This document shows positions 53,194 through 60,833 of a DNA stretch of 63,195 nt, piece by piece (position 1 is the first letter of the stretch; the number at the start of each line of letters is the position of its first letter). The translations under genes were made by a program, and so were the position numbers. The stretch spans positions 1 to 63,195 of the forward strand of contig NZ_JALDSX010000018.1 in the NCBI RefSeq assembly GCF_022748595.1, in the 5' to 3' direction. This stretch comes from Brevibacterium sp. ZH18. Its GTDB lineage: Bacteria > Actinomycetota > Actinomycetes > Actinomycetales > Brevibacteriaceae. A model generated the notes under the pieces. That model searched no databases. It saw only the letters and a program-made list of their open reading frames with translations, and was not told where the DNA came from.

Positions 53194-54131
53194 GACCGGG
53201 ACTTCTTCTCGACGAGTTCCGCAGCAACAGCCAAGTCCTCCCAGGACATGCCGGAGCCTTTGAAGATGACGGTCTGATCGTCGTTGGGTGCCACGGCGCC
53301 GGTGGTGAACTGCTTCATCGTGACGAGCGAATCCGCATCGAGGGCGCCGTCGGCGATCGCGAGGATGACGTCGCCGGCCTCGCGCAAGACAGTGCTGAGA
53401 TCTTCGACGACGACCATCGCCGAGGTGAATAGCGCAGCCGGCAGCTCCCGCGAGTTCGGGTCGTGCGATCCGCAAGCCATCACGACGGCGCCCTGCTTGA
53501 CGAGATCCGCAGAGAACAGCGGTTCGCTCGCGCTGGTAGCGGTGACGATGATGTCGGCGGCACGGACGGCGGCGTCCACCTCGGCGGTCTGGGCCTCGAG
53601 CACCCGACCGCGCTCTCGGACGTCCTCGGACACCTGATTCGGAGAGCGGACGACGAAGGTGACGTCCGCGAGATCGACGTCGAGCACCTCGGCGATGGTG
53701 TCGACATGCCCCGTGCCCTGCGGCCCCGCACCGAAGACGAGGACCTTCACCGGCTCAGTGAACCGGCTGAGCGCAGGTTCGACCGCAGCCACTGAAACTG
53801 CCGGAGTGCGCAGAGTCGTCAGCGCAGCACCGTCGATGACCGTGGTGAGTTCGAGGGTGGCGCTGTCGTACATGAGGTACTGCGCCATGATCCGCGGCAG
53901 GCCACGATCGGGATTGCCGACCGAGACACCGGCGAGTTTGACCCCGACCCAACGGCCGATCTCGGCGGGCATGAAGATCATATTCCCCGCTGTGACGTCG
54001 GTGATCGTGCGGGGAATGTCGTCGGCCGGATCGAAATCGGTCGCCAGTGCCGTGCGGAGGGCGGCGACCGCCTCGGCGGGGGAGAGGGTGGCGAAAACGG
54101 TTTCGGCGTCGAGGTTCTTCACTGCGTCCAT
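53190..54131 (-). CDS. Ornithine cyclodeaminase / mu-crystallin family protein
   Basis: The protein of about 313 residues has the family's N-terminal dimer part and a Rossmann domain with VLVFGAGPQGTGHVDTIAEV, then FVVRSPNQ and TATSASEPLF. Members are ornithine cyclodeaminases, alanine dehydrogenases or ketimine reductases; the one here cannot be fixed. The partner permease suggests amino acid use. Starts at 54131 or 54143 are possible: AGAAGG abuts the 54143 ATG and lies 12 nt before the 54131 ATG. Confidence 0.87.
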   Translation of the reverse strand: MDAVKNLDAETVFATLSPAEAVAALRTALATDFDPADDIPRTITDVTAGNMIFMPAEIGRWVGVKLAGVSVGNPDRGLPRIMAQYLMYDSATLELTTVIDGAALTTLRTPAVSVAAVEPALSRFTEPVKVLVFGAGPQGTGHVDTIAEVLDVDLADVTFVVRSPNQVSEDVRERGRVLEAQTAEVDAAVRAADIIVTATSASEPLFSADLVKQGAVVMACGSHDPNSRELPAALFTSAMVVVEDLSTVLREAGDVILAIADGALDADSLVTMKQFTTGAVAPNDDQTVIFKGSGMSWEDLAVAAELVEKKSRS

Positions 54132-54268
54132 CGTGGTGCCCATCCTTCTGATTCGTCCTGGACTTGACCTTATGCCAACCGCGCAGGGGTTGTGAATGTT
54201 CCCGAAGCTCAGTGTCCGCAGATACGATGGTGGCAATCGGACACGGCTGACGAAGGGCACGGGCGTCA

Positions 54269-54628
54269 ATGGTTCAGTACTACCCCGCAATGTCGTCAGG
54301 TCCAGGACAGCCCGGTCCTATGTATCAGGCGCCCACCGGTCTGAAGCGCCCGTCGGTGGTTCCCGGCATCCTGCTCATGGTTGCGGGAGTCCTCGGATTG
54401 CTGCTGGCGGTCGGAATCATCATGATTCCCGGTGCGCTATTCCTGCTCGCCGGTGGTGGAAACGTCGACGCGTTCGATGACTTCGCCAGAGGTTTCGTCG
54501 TCACCGCCAGCATTGTGGGCATCGTGTCGCTGGCGATGCTCATCACCGGAATCGTACTCACAGTGAAAGTCGGCAGGAAGCGGCGCAGGATCAATGTCGC
54601 AGCGATGGGGCGGCCCTTTCCCAGGTGA
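54269..54628 (+). CDS. Small membrane protein of unknown function
   Basis: The 119-residue protein has a short Gly/Pro/Gln-rich N-terminus (about 1-25) and two long hydrophobic stretches (about 32-62 and 77-98), then a basic tail (KVGRKRRRINV). A -10-like TACGAT lies at 54223-54228. No family is recognised. The protein plan, a Gly/Pro tail followed by two helices, is common in actinobacterial envelope proteins. Confidence 0.65.
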   Translation: MVQYYPAMSSGPGQPGPMYQAPTGLKRPSVVPGILLMVAGVLGLLLAVGIIMIPGALFLLAGGGNVDAFDDFARGFVVTASIVGIVSLAMLITGIVLTVKVGRKRRRINVAAMGRPFPR

Positions 54629-54720
54629 GTTCTGGTCACATCTCGCGCTGAAGTTCGGTCACACCCACCGCTGAAGTTCGGTCACACCCGCGCTGAAGTC
54701 CGGTCACACCCCGCGCTGAG
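54629..54720. repeat. Four 22-24-bp tandem repeats between convergent genes
   Basis: The units are 54629-54652, 54653-54675, 54676-54697 and 54698-54720, each close to GTTCGGTCACACCCGCGCTGAA. The fourth contains the stop codon and final codons of the LysR gene on the minus strand. The array fills the whole gap after the small membrane protein. Confidence 0.92.
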
Positions 54721-55630
54721 CCACTGAGGACGCGACCTCGTGCAGCACCTCGAGTGCCGCCGCGATGATCGGCTGACCAGAGGTTCCGCTGCGGACGCTG
54801 GTGAGGATCTTCCGCGACGGAACTGGATCACCGCGCAACGGCACTCGAGCGACATCGTAGCCCTCGGGCAGACGTGCCAGACGAGGCACAAGCGCCACTC
54901 CGAGACCCGCGGAGACCAAAGCGGCGCCGGTCTCCCACTCTCGTGACTGATGTGCGGTCTCAGGAAAGAACCCTGCGGCAGCGCAGGCTGTACGCACGAG
55001 TTGGTGATACGGAGAGCCCGGACGATCGAGGATCCAACTCTCCTCCGCGGCTTCGCTCAATGACACCGAGGCTCGTCCGGCCAGACGATGATTGCCCGGA
55101 ACTAGAAGGTCGAGTTGGTCGCTGACAAGTGAGCTCTGTTCGAACCTGATGTCACTGCGCGGTGGCAGAGGATCGGTGGCCACGACGACGGCGATGTCGG
55201 CCTGGTCGGCGAGAAGGAGTTCGAAGCACTCCTCCGGCTCGGCCTCGATGATGGTCACACGTGACTCGGGAAAGCGCTGCTTCACCTGCTCCGCAGTTCT
55301 CGGCAGCAGGGTGGCAGCGGCGGTCGAAAAGCCGCACATACGCAGCTGTCTCTGAGCCACCCGGGTACCCGTATCCGCTTCGGCCAGTTCGCCTCGGATC
55401 TCCTCCCACCGGGTGAGGAGCTCCTGCGTCCGTTCGAGCAGCAGCTGTCCCGTCCGGGTGAGCACGATCCCGCGCCCGCGCTGTTCGAGGATGGTCAGTC
55501 CGAGGTCCTTTGACAAGGTCCGCAGCTGGTGCGAAACCGCTGACGGAGTGTAGCCGAGGCGGTGCGCTGCCTCGGTTACGGTGCCCACCTCGGCCAGAAC
55601 GCGAAGCACGTGAAGACGCTGATCAATCAT
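54704..55630 (-). CDS. LysR-family transcriptional regulator
   Basis: The protein of about 308 residues has the LysR helix-turn-helix (VTEAAHRLGYTPSAVSHQLR) and a substrate-binding domain. ATG 55630 is chosen because the helix-turn-helix should be near the start and a perfect inverted repeat overlaps it. It is divergent from the Rieske oxygenase gene with about 70 bp between, so it is the likely regulator of the betaine-type operon. Its final codons sit in a tandem repeat. Confidence 0.88.
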   Translation of the reverse strand: MIDQRLHVLRVLAEVGTVTEAAHRLGYTPSAVSHQLRTLSKDLGLTILEQRGRGIVLTRTGQLLLERTQELLTRWEEIRGELAEADTGTRVAQRQLRMCGFSTAAATLLPRTAEQVKQRFPESRVTIIEAEPEECFELLLADQADIAVVVATDPLPPRSDIRFEQSSLVSDQLDLLVPGNHRLAGRASVSLSEAAEESWILDRPGSPYHQLVRTACAAAGFFPETAHQSREWETGAALVSAGLGVALVPRLARLPEGYDVARVPLRGDPVPSRKILTSVRSGTSGQPIIAAALEVLHEVASSVAQRGV

Positions 55631-55646
55631 GCAATATTGTTGCATG
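55628..55646. promoter_or_regulatory. Inverted repeat over the LysR start codon
   Basis: CATGCAA-TATTG-TTGCATG is perfect. The left arm contains the LysR start codon on the minus strand. It has the size and T-N11-A form of a LysR box and would serve for autoregulation and control of the divergent operon. Confidence 0.55.
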
Positions 55647-55700
55647 GTTGAGTGGAAAAAGATTCGCTTTTCTTTGTGATAGTTCCGGCGGACACTGGCA

Positions 55701-57227
55701 GTGAGCAACGGCAATCGCAGCGAGGCGGTGACACTGATGAGCTTGGCTCACGAAGTCAATTCCCGGCATGGCAAACCGACTGGGTCCGGCAGTCCGGGCA
55801 ACAGCGGCGAATCCCACGTCGATGGCGATCAACCCCGTCCCGTCGCGGCTAGCCCGAGGTCCGACGTCGATCACCACCGGTCCCACATTGATCGGCTCAT
55901 CGACGAACGGCGCCCCGGCTATTGCCTTGATGCACCGTTCTACCTCTCCGACGAGTTCTACGCCGAAGACATCGAAGCAGTGTTCGCGTCGACCTGGATC
56001 TTTGCGGCAACTGCCGCCGAGATGCCCGAACCAGGCGACTTCGTCACCCTCGACATCGGGTCGTACTCGGTCATCATCATCCGCGACGACGACGAGAACA
56101 TCCGCGCCCACCACAACGTCTGCCGGCACCGAGGCGCTCGCCTCCTGACCGAGGCCGCGGGCTCCCTGGGCAACATCGTCTGCAGCTACCACCAATGGAC
56201 GTACTCGCCCGAAGGCGACCTCATGTCCGCGGGCGTCCAAGCCCCGGACTTCGACCGATCCTGCTTCTCCCTACGCTCCGTCAACGTCGAGGTCGTCGCC
56301 GGCCTCGTCTTCATCTGCCTGGGTACGCCTCCGGAGGACTTCGCCGAGGTGGCCGCGCGGATCGCGCCCTACATCGAACCACATGCGCTGGAGCAGACCA
56401 AGGTCGCTGCCCAAGTCGACCTCATCGAGCACGCCAACTGGAAGCTCGTGATGGAGAACAACCGCGAGTGCTATCACTGCGAGGCCGGACACCCGGAGCT
56501 CACCTGCACCTTCTTCCCGACCTACGGCTACGCGCCCGAGGACATCCCGAAGCGTCTCAAGCCTGCCTATCAACGATTCCTCGCCGCCGAAGAGCGCTTG
56601 GCCGAGAACAGTCGACGCAACAATCTGCCCACCGCTCTCATCGAGGAACTCAGCGGTCGGCCGACCGGATTCCGGATCGAACGGGCCGCCCTCGACGGGA
56701 AGGGGGAGTCGTACACGATGGACGGATCAGCCGCCTCGGCGAAGCTTCTCGGCGATTTGGACACCCCGGAGCTGGGGCGACTGTCGATGCACACCCAGCC
56801 CAACGCCTGGTTCCACTTCATGGGCGACCATGCCGTGACCTTCTCACTCGTCCCGCTGGGGCCTGACAAGACACTGGTGCGTTCGACCTGGCTCGTGCAC
56901 GAAGACGCAGTGGAAGGCGTCGACTACGACCTCGAGAACCTCACCGCAGTGTGGACGAAAACCAACGAGCAGGACGCCGCACTGTGTGCGAGAGCCCACC
57001 AGGGGATCTCCTCGCCGGCCTATCTGCCGGGGCCCTACGCACCGACGGAGAACGATCTCGAAGAGTTCTGCACCTGGTACATCGAACGGCTCAAGGCCCA
57101 CCGGACGCAGACTGAGAAACAGACAGCCGAACGACAGACAGCTGAGCCACAGACAGCCCAACGACAGAGCGCTGAACCACAGACCACAGAGCCACAGACC
57201 ACTGACCAGGGAGGACGGAGCCGATGA
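55701..57227 (+). CDS. gbcA: Rieske non-heme iron oxygenase, glycine-betaine monooxygenase type
   Basis: The 508-residue oxygenase has the Rieske ligands Cys141-x-His143 and Cys161-x2-His164 (CRHRG and CSYHQW) and the mononuclear iron region ENNRECYHCEAGHPELTC, with two His. The catalytic domain continues through NAWFHFMGDHAVTFSLVPLGP. It matches the GbcA/carnitine-monooxygenase/stachydrine-demethylase branch, which removes a methyl from quaternary amines with O2. GTG 55701 is taken as start; ATG 55737 is possible, so the first 50 residues, which look disordered, are uncertain. The C-terminal tail is built of Gln/Thr/Glu repeats. It overlaps the reductase gene by 4 nt (ATGA). Confidence 0.87.
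   Translation: MSNGNRSEAVTLMSLAHEVNSRHGKPTGSGSPGNSGESHVDGDQPRPVAASPRSDVDHHRSHIDRLIDERRPGYCLDAPFYLSDEFYAEDIEAVFASTWIFAATAAEMPEPGDFVTLDIGSYSVIIIRDDDENIRAHHNVCRHRGARLLTEAAGSLGNIVCSYHQWTYSPEGDLMSAGVQAPDFDRSCFSLRSVNVEVVAGLVFICLGTPPEDFAEVAARIAPYIEPHALEQTKVAAQVDLIEHANWKLVMENNRECYHCEAGHPELTCTFFPTYGYAPEDIPKRLKPAYQRFLAAEERLAENSRRNNLPTALIEELSGRPTGFRIERAALDGKGESYTMDGSAASAKLLGDLDTPELGRLSMHTQPNAWFHFMGDHAVTFSLVPLGPDKTLVRSTWLVHEDAVEGVDYDLENLTAVWTKTNEQDAALCARAHQGISSPAYLPGPYAPTENDLEEFCTWYIERLKAHRTQTEKQTAERQTAEPQTAQRQSAEPQTTEPQTTDQGGRSR
57110..57208 (+). repeat. In-frame 15-bp repeats in the gbcA C-terminus
   Basis: Units close to ACAGACAGCCGAACG and CACAGACCACAGAGC encode repeated QTAE, RQTAE and PQTTE stretches just before the stop. 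Confidence 0.85.
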
Positions 57228-58396
57228 GCATCGATCAGACCGCAGCCGACACGTACCTCGGCGCTGCATCCACCGGGGACGAGACCTCCGCAACCGGCTA
57301 CGGCGCAGGCACCGCGGACCTCGGCACCGAGCTGACCGGCATGGTCGAATGTGTGGCCATCACCGAGGTCACTCACAATGTCACGAGCTTCGAGCTCTTC
57401 GCCCCCTGGATGGCGCGGATCGACTTCGAGCCCGGACAGTACATCACGGTGCGCATCCCCGAGCTCGAACTCGAGCGCTGCTATTCGATCGCCTCGGCGC
57501 CGTTCGGTGCGAACACGTTCACGATCACGGTCAAGCGAGTCGATGGAGGAGCGGTCTCGTCCTACCTCCACGATGTGCTCAGGGTCGGTGATCACCTCCA
57601 CGTCGACGGACCGTACGGCCTGTTCAGCACCGGCTTCCACCCTGCCGCCAAGCACTTGTTCGTCTCCGGCGGCTCGGGCATCTCCCCGATCATGTCGATG
57701 GTCCGGTCGCTGCTCGCCCGATCCGGCGGGAGCCCTACCGACATCGTGCTCATCCACAACGCTTCGACACCGAACGACATCATCTTCCGCCCCGAGCTCG
57801 ACCAACTCGCCGAGGTCCCCGGGGTGAGCGTCGTGACCATGTGCTCGCACGACTCCGCCGCCGAGGTATGGGCCGGCCGTCGTGGTCGCATCACCCGTGA
57901 GACTCTCGCCGAGGTTGTCCCCGAGTTGGCGCAGCGCGAAACCTTCGTCTGCGGCCCGGCTGAGTACATGGCGGCAGTTCGCGTGATGCTCGACGACCTC
58001 GGGGTGCTGGGAAGTCGGGTGCACGAGGAGTCCTTCGTGTTCGCGACCACACCCGCCGAACGGTTGGCCAAGCGGGCCCGGTCTGCCGAGGTGGGCGCTG
58101 ACACTCCACCCACATGCAGTCCGTCAGCTCTGGCGAGTTTCGGCATCGACTTCACTATCAGCGGCAAGCGCGTCGACTGCGATCCTCAGACCACAGTCCT
58201 CGACGCAGCGGTCGAAGCCGGAATGGCCTTTCCCTCCTCATGCGAAGAGGGTATGTGCGGCACGTGCAAATCCGTGTTGGTCAGCGGTGAGGTCGAGATG
58301 AATCACGCGGGAGGCATCCGCCCCAAGGAGATCGCGGCCGGCAAGTTCCTGCCTTGCTGTTCGACGCCCTTGAGCGATCTCGTCGTCGAGAGGTGA
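57224..58396 (+). CDS. gbcB: Flavin/2Fe-2S reductase partner of the Rieske oxygenase
   Basis: The 390-residue reductase has an FAD domain (RCYSIASAPFGAN), an NAD(P)H domain (SGGSGISPIMSMVRSLL) and a C-terminal plant-type ferredoxin with Cys340, Cys345, Cys348 and Cys378 (SCEEGMCGTCKSVLVSGEVE). It supplies electrons from NAD(P)H to the oxygenase. The start overlaps the gbcA stop, giving a tightly coupled pair. About 30 residues at the N-terminus and 20 before the ferredoxin are linker. Its stop lies in a 23-bp tandem repeat. Confidence 0.88.
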   Translation: MSIDQTAADTYLGAASTGDETSATGYGAGTADLGTELTGMVECVAITEVTHNVTSFELFAPWMARIDFEPGQYITVRIPELELERCYSIASAPFGANTFTITVKRVDGGAVSSYLHDVLRVGDHLHVDGPYGLFSTGFHPAAKHLFVSGGSGISPIMSMVRSLLARSGGSPTDIVLIHNASTPNDIIFRPELDQLAEVPGVSVVTMCSHDSAAEVWAGRRGRITRETLAEVVPELAQRETFVCGPAEYMAAVRVMLDDLGVLGSRVHEESFVFATTPAERLAKRARSAEVGADTPPTCSPSALASFGIDFTISGKRVDCDPQTTVLDAAVEAGMAFPSSCEEGMCGTCKSVLVSGEVEMNHAGGIRPKEIAAGKFLPCCSTPLSDLVVER

Positions 58397-58447
58397 GGGC
58401 GACTTTCGTCGAGAAGTGACGGGCATCTTCATCGAGCAGCGTGCACG
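58385..58447. repeat. 23-bp tandem repeat at the gbcB stop codon
   Basis: Units at 58385-58407 and 58408-58430, and a partial third, are close to GTCGAGARGTGASGGSSAYYTTC. The TGA stop (58394-58396) recurs 23 bp later at 58417-58419 in another frame. Confidence 0.88.
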
Positions 58448-58449
58448 AT

Positions 58450-59079
58450 TCAAGCCTCCGCGATGCTGACGACGATCTCCTGCACACGGGGAATGAGTTC
58501 ACCTAGCTCGTGATGCTCGATCCTCAGCCACTGCTCCAACTGTGCGGCGGAGAGGATGGACATGATCGCCTCGGCGCGCATCCGTGCTCCATCTGCGCGC
58601 ACCTCTGCGACGAGGATTTCGACGTGACGACGCCAGAAAGGGTAGCCGGCCCTATCGAATCGGCCGCGAGGACTTGATTCCTCCGTGAGGAGAACAAGGT
58701 CGAGGTTGCCCGAGATGTGCCGCATGTACGCTTCGGCGAAGGCCGCCAGGCGCTCGGGTCCGGGTGCACCTGGGCCTAGTGGGGGAGGCCCCTGCAGCAT
58801 TCGCGCGTGCATATCGCGGACCCGATCATCGAGCAGCGCCGAGGCGATCCCTGCCTTGTCGGTGAAGTTCCGGTAGAGCGTGCCCTTGCCCACCTGAGCC
58901 CGGCTGGCCAATTCGTCCATGGTCAGTCCCGCGACGCCCTCGACGGCCAGTAGCTGGACAGCAGCATCGAGGATTCGACGTCGATTCCGCCGGGCATCGG
59001 CGCGCAACGGCTGCTGGGGTGGCGCCATTGGAAGCAGATCTCTTCCAGAAGCGGACTGTAGTCCGGTATGCTCGCTCAT
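58450..59079 (-). CDS. TetR-family transcriptional regulator
   Basis: The protein of about 209 residues has the N-terminal TetR helix-turn-helix (ILDAAVQLLAVEGVAGLTMD, then ELASRAQVGKGTLYRNFTDK) and a ligand-binding C-terminal domain. ATG 59079 is chosen because TATAGT ends 6 nt before it on the minus strand and lies inside a perfect palindrome, indicating a leaderless, autoregulated promoter. It is divergent from the quinone oxidoreductase gene, its probable target. Confidence 0.88.
   Translation of the reverse strand: MSEHTGLQSASGRDLLPMAPPQQPLRADARRNRRRILDAAVQLLAVEGVAGLTMDELASRAQVGKGTLYRNFTDKAGIASALLDDRVRDMHARMLQGPPPLGPGAPGPERLAAFAEAYMRHISGNLDLVLLTEESSPRGRFDRAGYPFWRRHVEILVAEVRADGARMRAEAIMSILSAAQLEQWLRIEHHELGELIPRVQEIVVSIAEA
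59052..59065. promoter_or_regulatory. Second TetR operator-like site inside the tetR coding start
   Basis: CGGACT-GT-AGTCCG is a perfect inverted repeat that copies the core of the main operator. It lies in the first codons of the tetR gene, 15 bp from the main operator. Confidence 0.55.
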
Positions 59080-59099
59080 ATACGGACTATAGTCCGTAT
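59080..59099. promoter_or_regulatory. TetR operator: perfect 20-bp palindrome
   Basis: ATACGGACTATAGTCCGTAT is a perfect palindrome touching the TetR start codon and containing the TATAGT -10 box. It lies about 85 bp before the quinone oxidoreductase gene. Confidence 0.8.
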
Positions 59100-59183
59100 C
59101 CGATTTCAAGCGAAAGTCCCTTGGGGATGCTCAGAGAATGAGTTCCTTGAAGAGGCAGTGACATCGATTTCGAGGAGACAGAG

Positions 59184-60143
59184 ATGACATTCGTTAAGGT
59201 TGAAGAGCACGGTGGCCCGGAGGCATACGTGCAGGTGGAGAACGAGGAGCTGACGCCGGGCGAGGGGCAGCTGCTCGTCGAGCTAAGCGTTTCGGGGGTC
59301 AACTTCCTCGACGTCGTGCAACGCCGCGCGGCTCTGCCCACCCCATTCCGTGCTGGAGTCGAAGGCGTCGGTCGGGTCGTGGCCGCGGGCGAGAATGTGA
59401 AGGATTTCGACATCGGAGCTCGTGTCGGCTGGATGGCCGGAGGCCAGGGCAGCTTCTCTCAGTTCGCTCTGGTTCAGGCCGAGAAAGCAGTCCCATTGCC
59501 CGACGACATCGATGATGAGACCGCTGTGGCCGCGCTCATGCAGGGCATCACGGCTCACTACCTGACAACCGACACGCATCCGGTTTCCCCCGGGGACATC
59601 GTTGTGGTCCACGCCGCAGCCGGCGGACTCGGCCAGTTGCTCACACAGGTCGCCGTGCTCAAGGGCGCAACCGTGATCGGCACGACCTCGTCGAAGGAGA
59701 AGGCTGAGATCGCTTCGAAGAACGGAGCTGCGCACGTCTTCGGCTACGAGGACTTCGCTGAGCAGACTCTCAAAGTCACCGACAACCTCGGGGCCTCGGT
59801 CATCTACGACGGCGTCGGCGCGACGACCTTCGACAATGATCTCAATGCCGTGAGGACCCGCGGCACCATCGTCGTGGTCGGAAATGCGAGCGGCCCGGTT
59901 CCGCCGGTCGACGTCAACACCCTCAACACCTCGGGTTCCCTGTTCCTCACCCGACCCACCGTCGCCGATCACGTCCGCACCGCCGAGGAGCTGCGTGGAC
60001 GGACCAAAGAGATCTTCACCTGGATCAGGAATGGAGATCTGAAGGTGAACATCGGTGCCCGGTATCCGATCGCCGAGGTGACCGATGCCTTCACGGCGCT
60101 GGAATCCCGTGCGACAACTGGAAAGATCATCCTCGAGCACTGA
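59184..60143 (+). CDS. NAD(P)H:quinone oxidoreductase, zeta-crystallin type (MDR family)
   Basis: The 319-residue protein has the GroES-like N-terminal domain (ELSVSGVNFLDVVQRRA) and the Rossmann region HAAAGGLGQLLTQVAVLKGA, followed by YDGVGATTFDNDL. No zinc-ligand Cys are seen, as in Qor-type enzymes. It reduces quinones or other electrophiles using NADPH. GGAGACAGAG is the RBS. The adjacent divergent TetR gene and its operator suggest induction by an electrophile or drug. Its stop sits in a 21-bp duplication. Confidence 0.9.
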   Translation: MTFVKVEEHGGPEAYVQVENEELTPGEGQLLVELSVSGVNFLDVVQRRAALPTPFRAGVEGVGRVVAAGENVKDFDIGARVGWMAGGQGSFSQFALVQAEKAVPLPDDIDDETAVAALMQGITAHYLTTDTHPVSPGDIVVVHAAAGGLGQLLTQVAVLKGATVIGTTSSKEKAEIASKNGAAHVFGYEDFAEQTLKVTDNLGASVIYDGVGATTFDNDLNAVRTRGTIVVVGNASGPVPPVDVNTLNTSGSLFLTRPTVADHVRTAEELRGRTKEIFTWIRNGDLKVNIGARYPIAEVTDAFTALESRATTGKIILEH

Positions 60144-60179
60144 GTTCTCTGCCCGGAACACTGAGTTCTCTGCCCGCGG
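60138..60179. repeat. 21-bp duplication containing the qor stop codon
   Basis: CACTGAGTTCTCTGCCCGGAA (60138-60158) is followed by CACTGAGTTCTCTGCCCGCGG (60159-60179). The stop TGA in the first copy recurs in the same frame in the second. Confidence 0.93.
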
Positions 60180-60188
60180 TCGCGAGAT

Positions 60189-60833
60189 CTACTGCGTGAG
60201 CTTGGCCTCCCGCAGCCCGTAGGTTTCCAGCACATAGGGTTTGAAGTCAACGACGTCGCCGCTGATTCCGTACAACGCCTTCTGGTAGGCGACCGGGATG
60301 ATCGGGGTATCGTCGGCGACCTTCTGCTGGATCTTTGCGTAGAGCTCGTTCTGCTTGTCCGGATCGGGTTCAGCCAAAGCCTGAGTCGATCACTTCTTGA
60401 CTTGCGGGTTGCCGTAGCCGGAGCGGATGCCCGAGTCGTCGGTGACCGCGAGGAAGTTGATCATCTGCGAAGTGTCGGAGACGTCGGAGGTCGCATAGCC
60501 GACTTGGACCTCGAAGTCGCCATTGGTGCGGTTGGTCACCAGGGTCGCATCGTCGAGTTTCTGTACATGGACCGTGATCCCGAGATCCTGCCACGACTGC
60601 TGGGCGATCTGCGCCAGCAATTCACGGTCGGCCACGCCGGATGGGATCTGGATGGTGATCTCCAGCCCCTCCGCATGGTCGGACTCAGACATGAGCTTCT
60701 TGGCCTTGTCCATGTTGTACTCGCCGCCGCTGATGCCTTCGGCATGGCCGGTCAGACCAGGGGAGATGAAGGAGCTTGCCGGATCCGCGTAGCCGGCATA
60801 GACGACAGAGCTGAGTGCGAAGGATGTCGAGCT
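60189..60833 (-). pseudogene. Decayed C-terminal part of an ABC peptide-binding protein (SBP_bac_5)
   Basis: The translation resembles the end of family 5 solute-binding proteins: YAGYADPASSFISPGL, GEYNMDKAKKLMSES, LEITIQIPSGVADRELLAQI and, after the break, DKQNELYAKIQQKVADDTPI. The 5' two thirds are missing, ending near 60833 at the neighbouring flavin oxidoreductase gene. The frame is broken by TGA at 60390-60392: at this point one base was lost (GTG to TG) and one gained 10-15 nt later, so the frame is regained but the stop stays. No other ABC genes are nearby. It is a clear remnant. Confidence 0.85.

Noticed and set aside
60390..60392. Second selenocysteine codon (TGA in the solute-binding protein frame)
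   Set aside because: The surrounding gene lacks its 5' part, and two nearby indels explain the TGA; family members have no Sec or Cys there.
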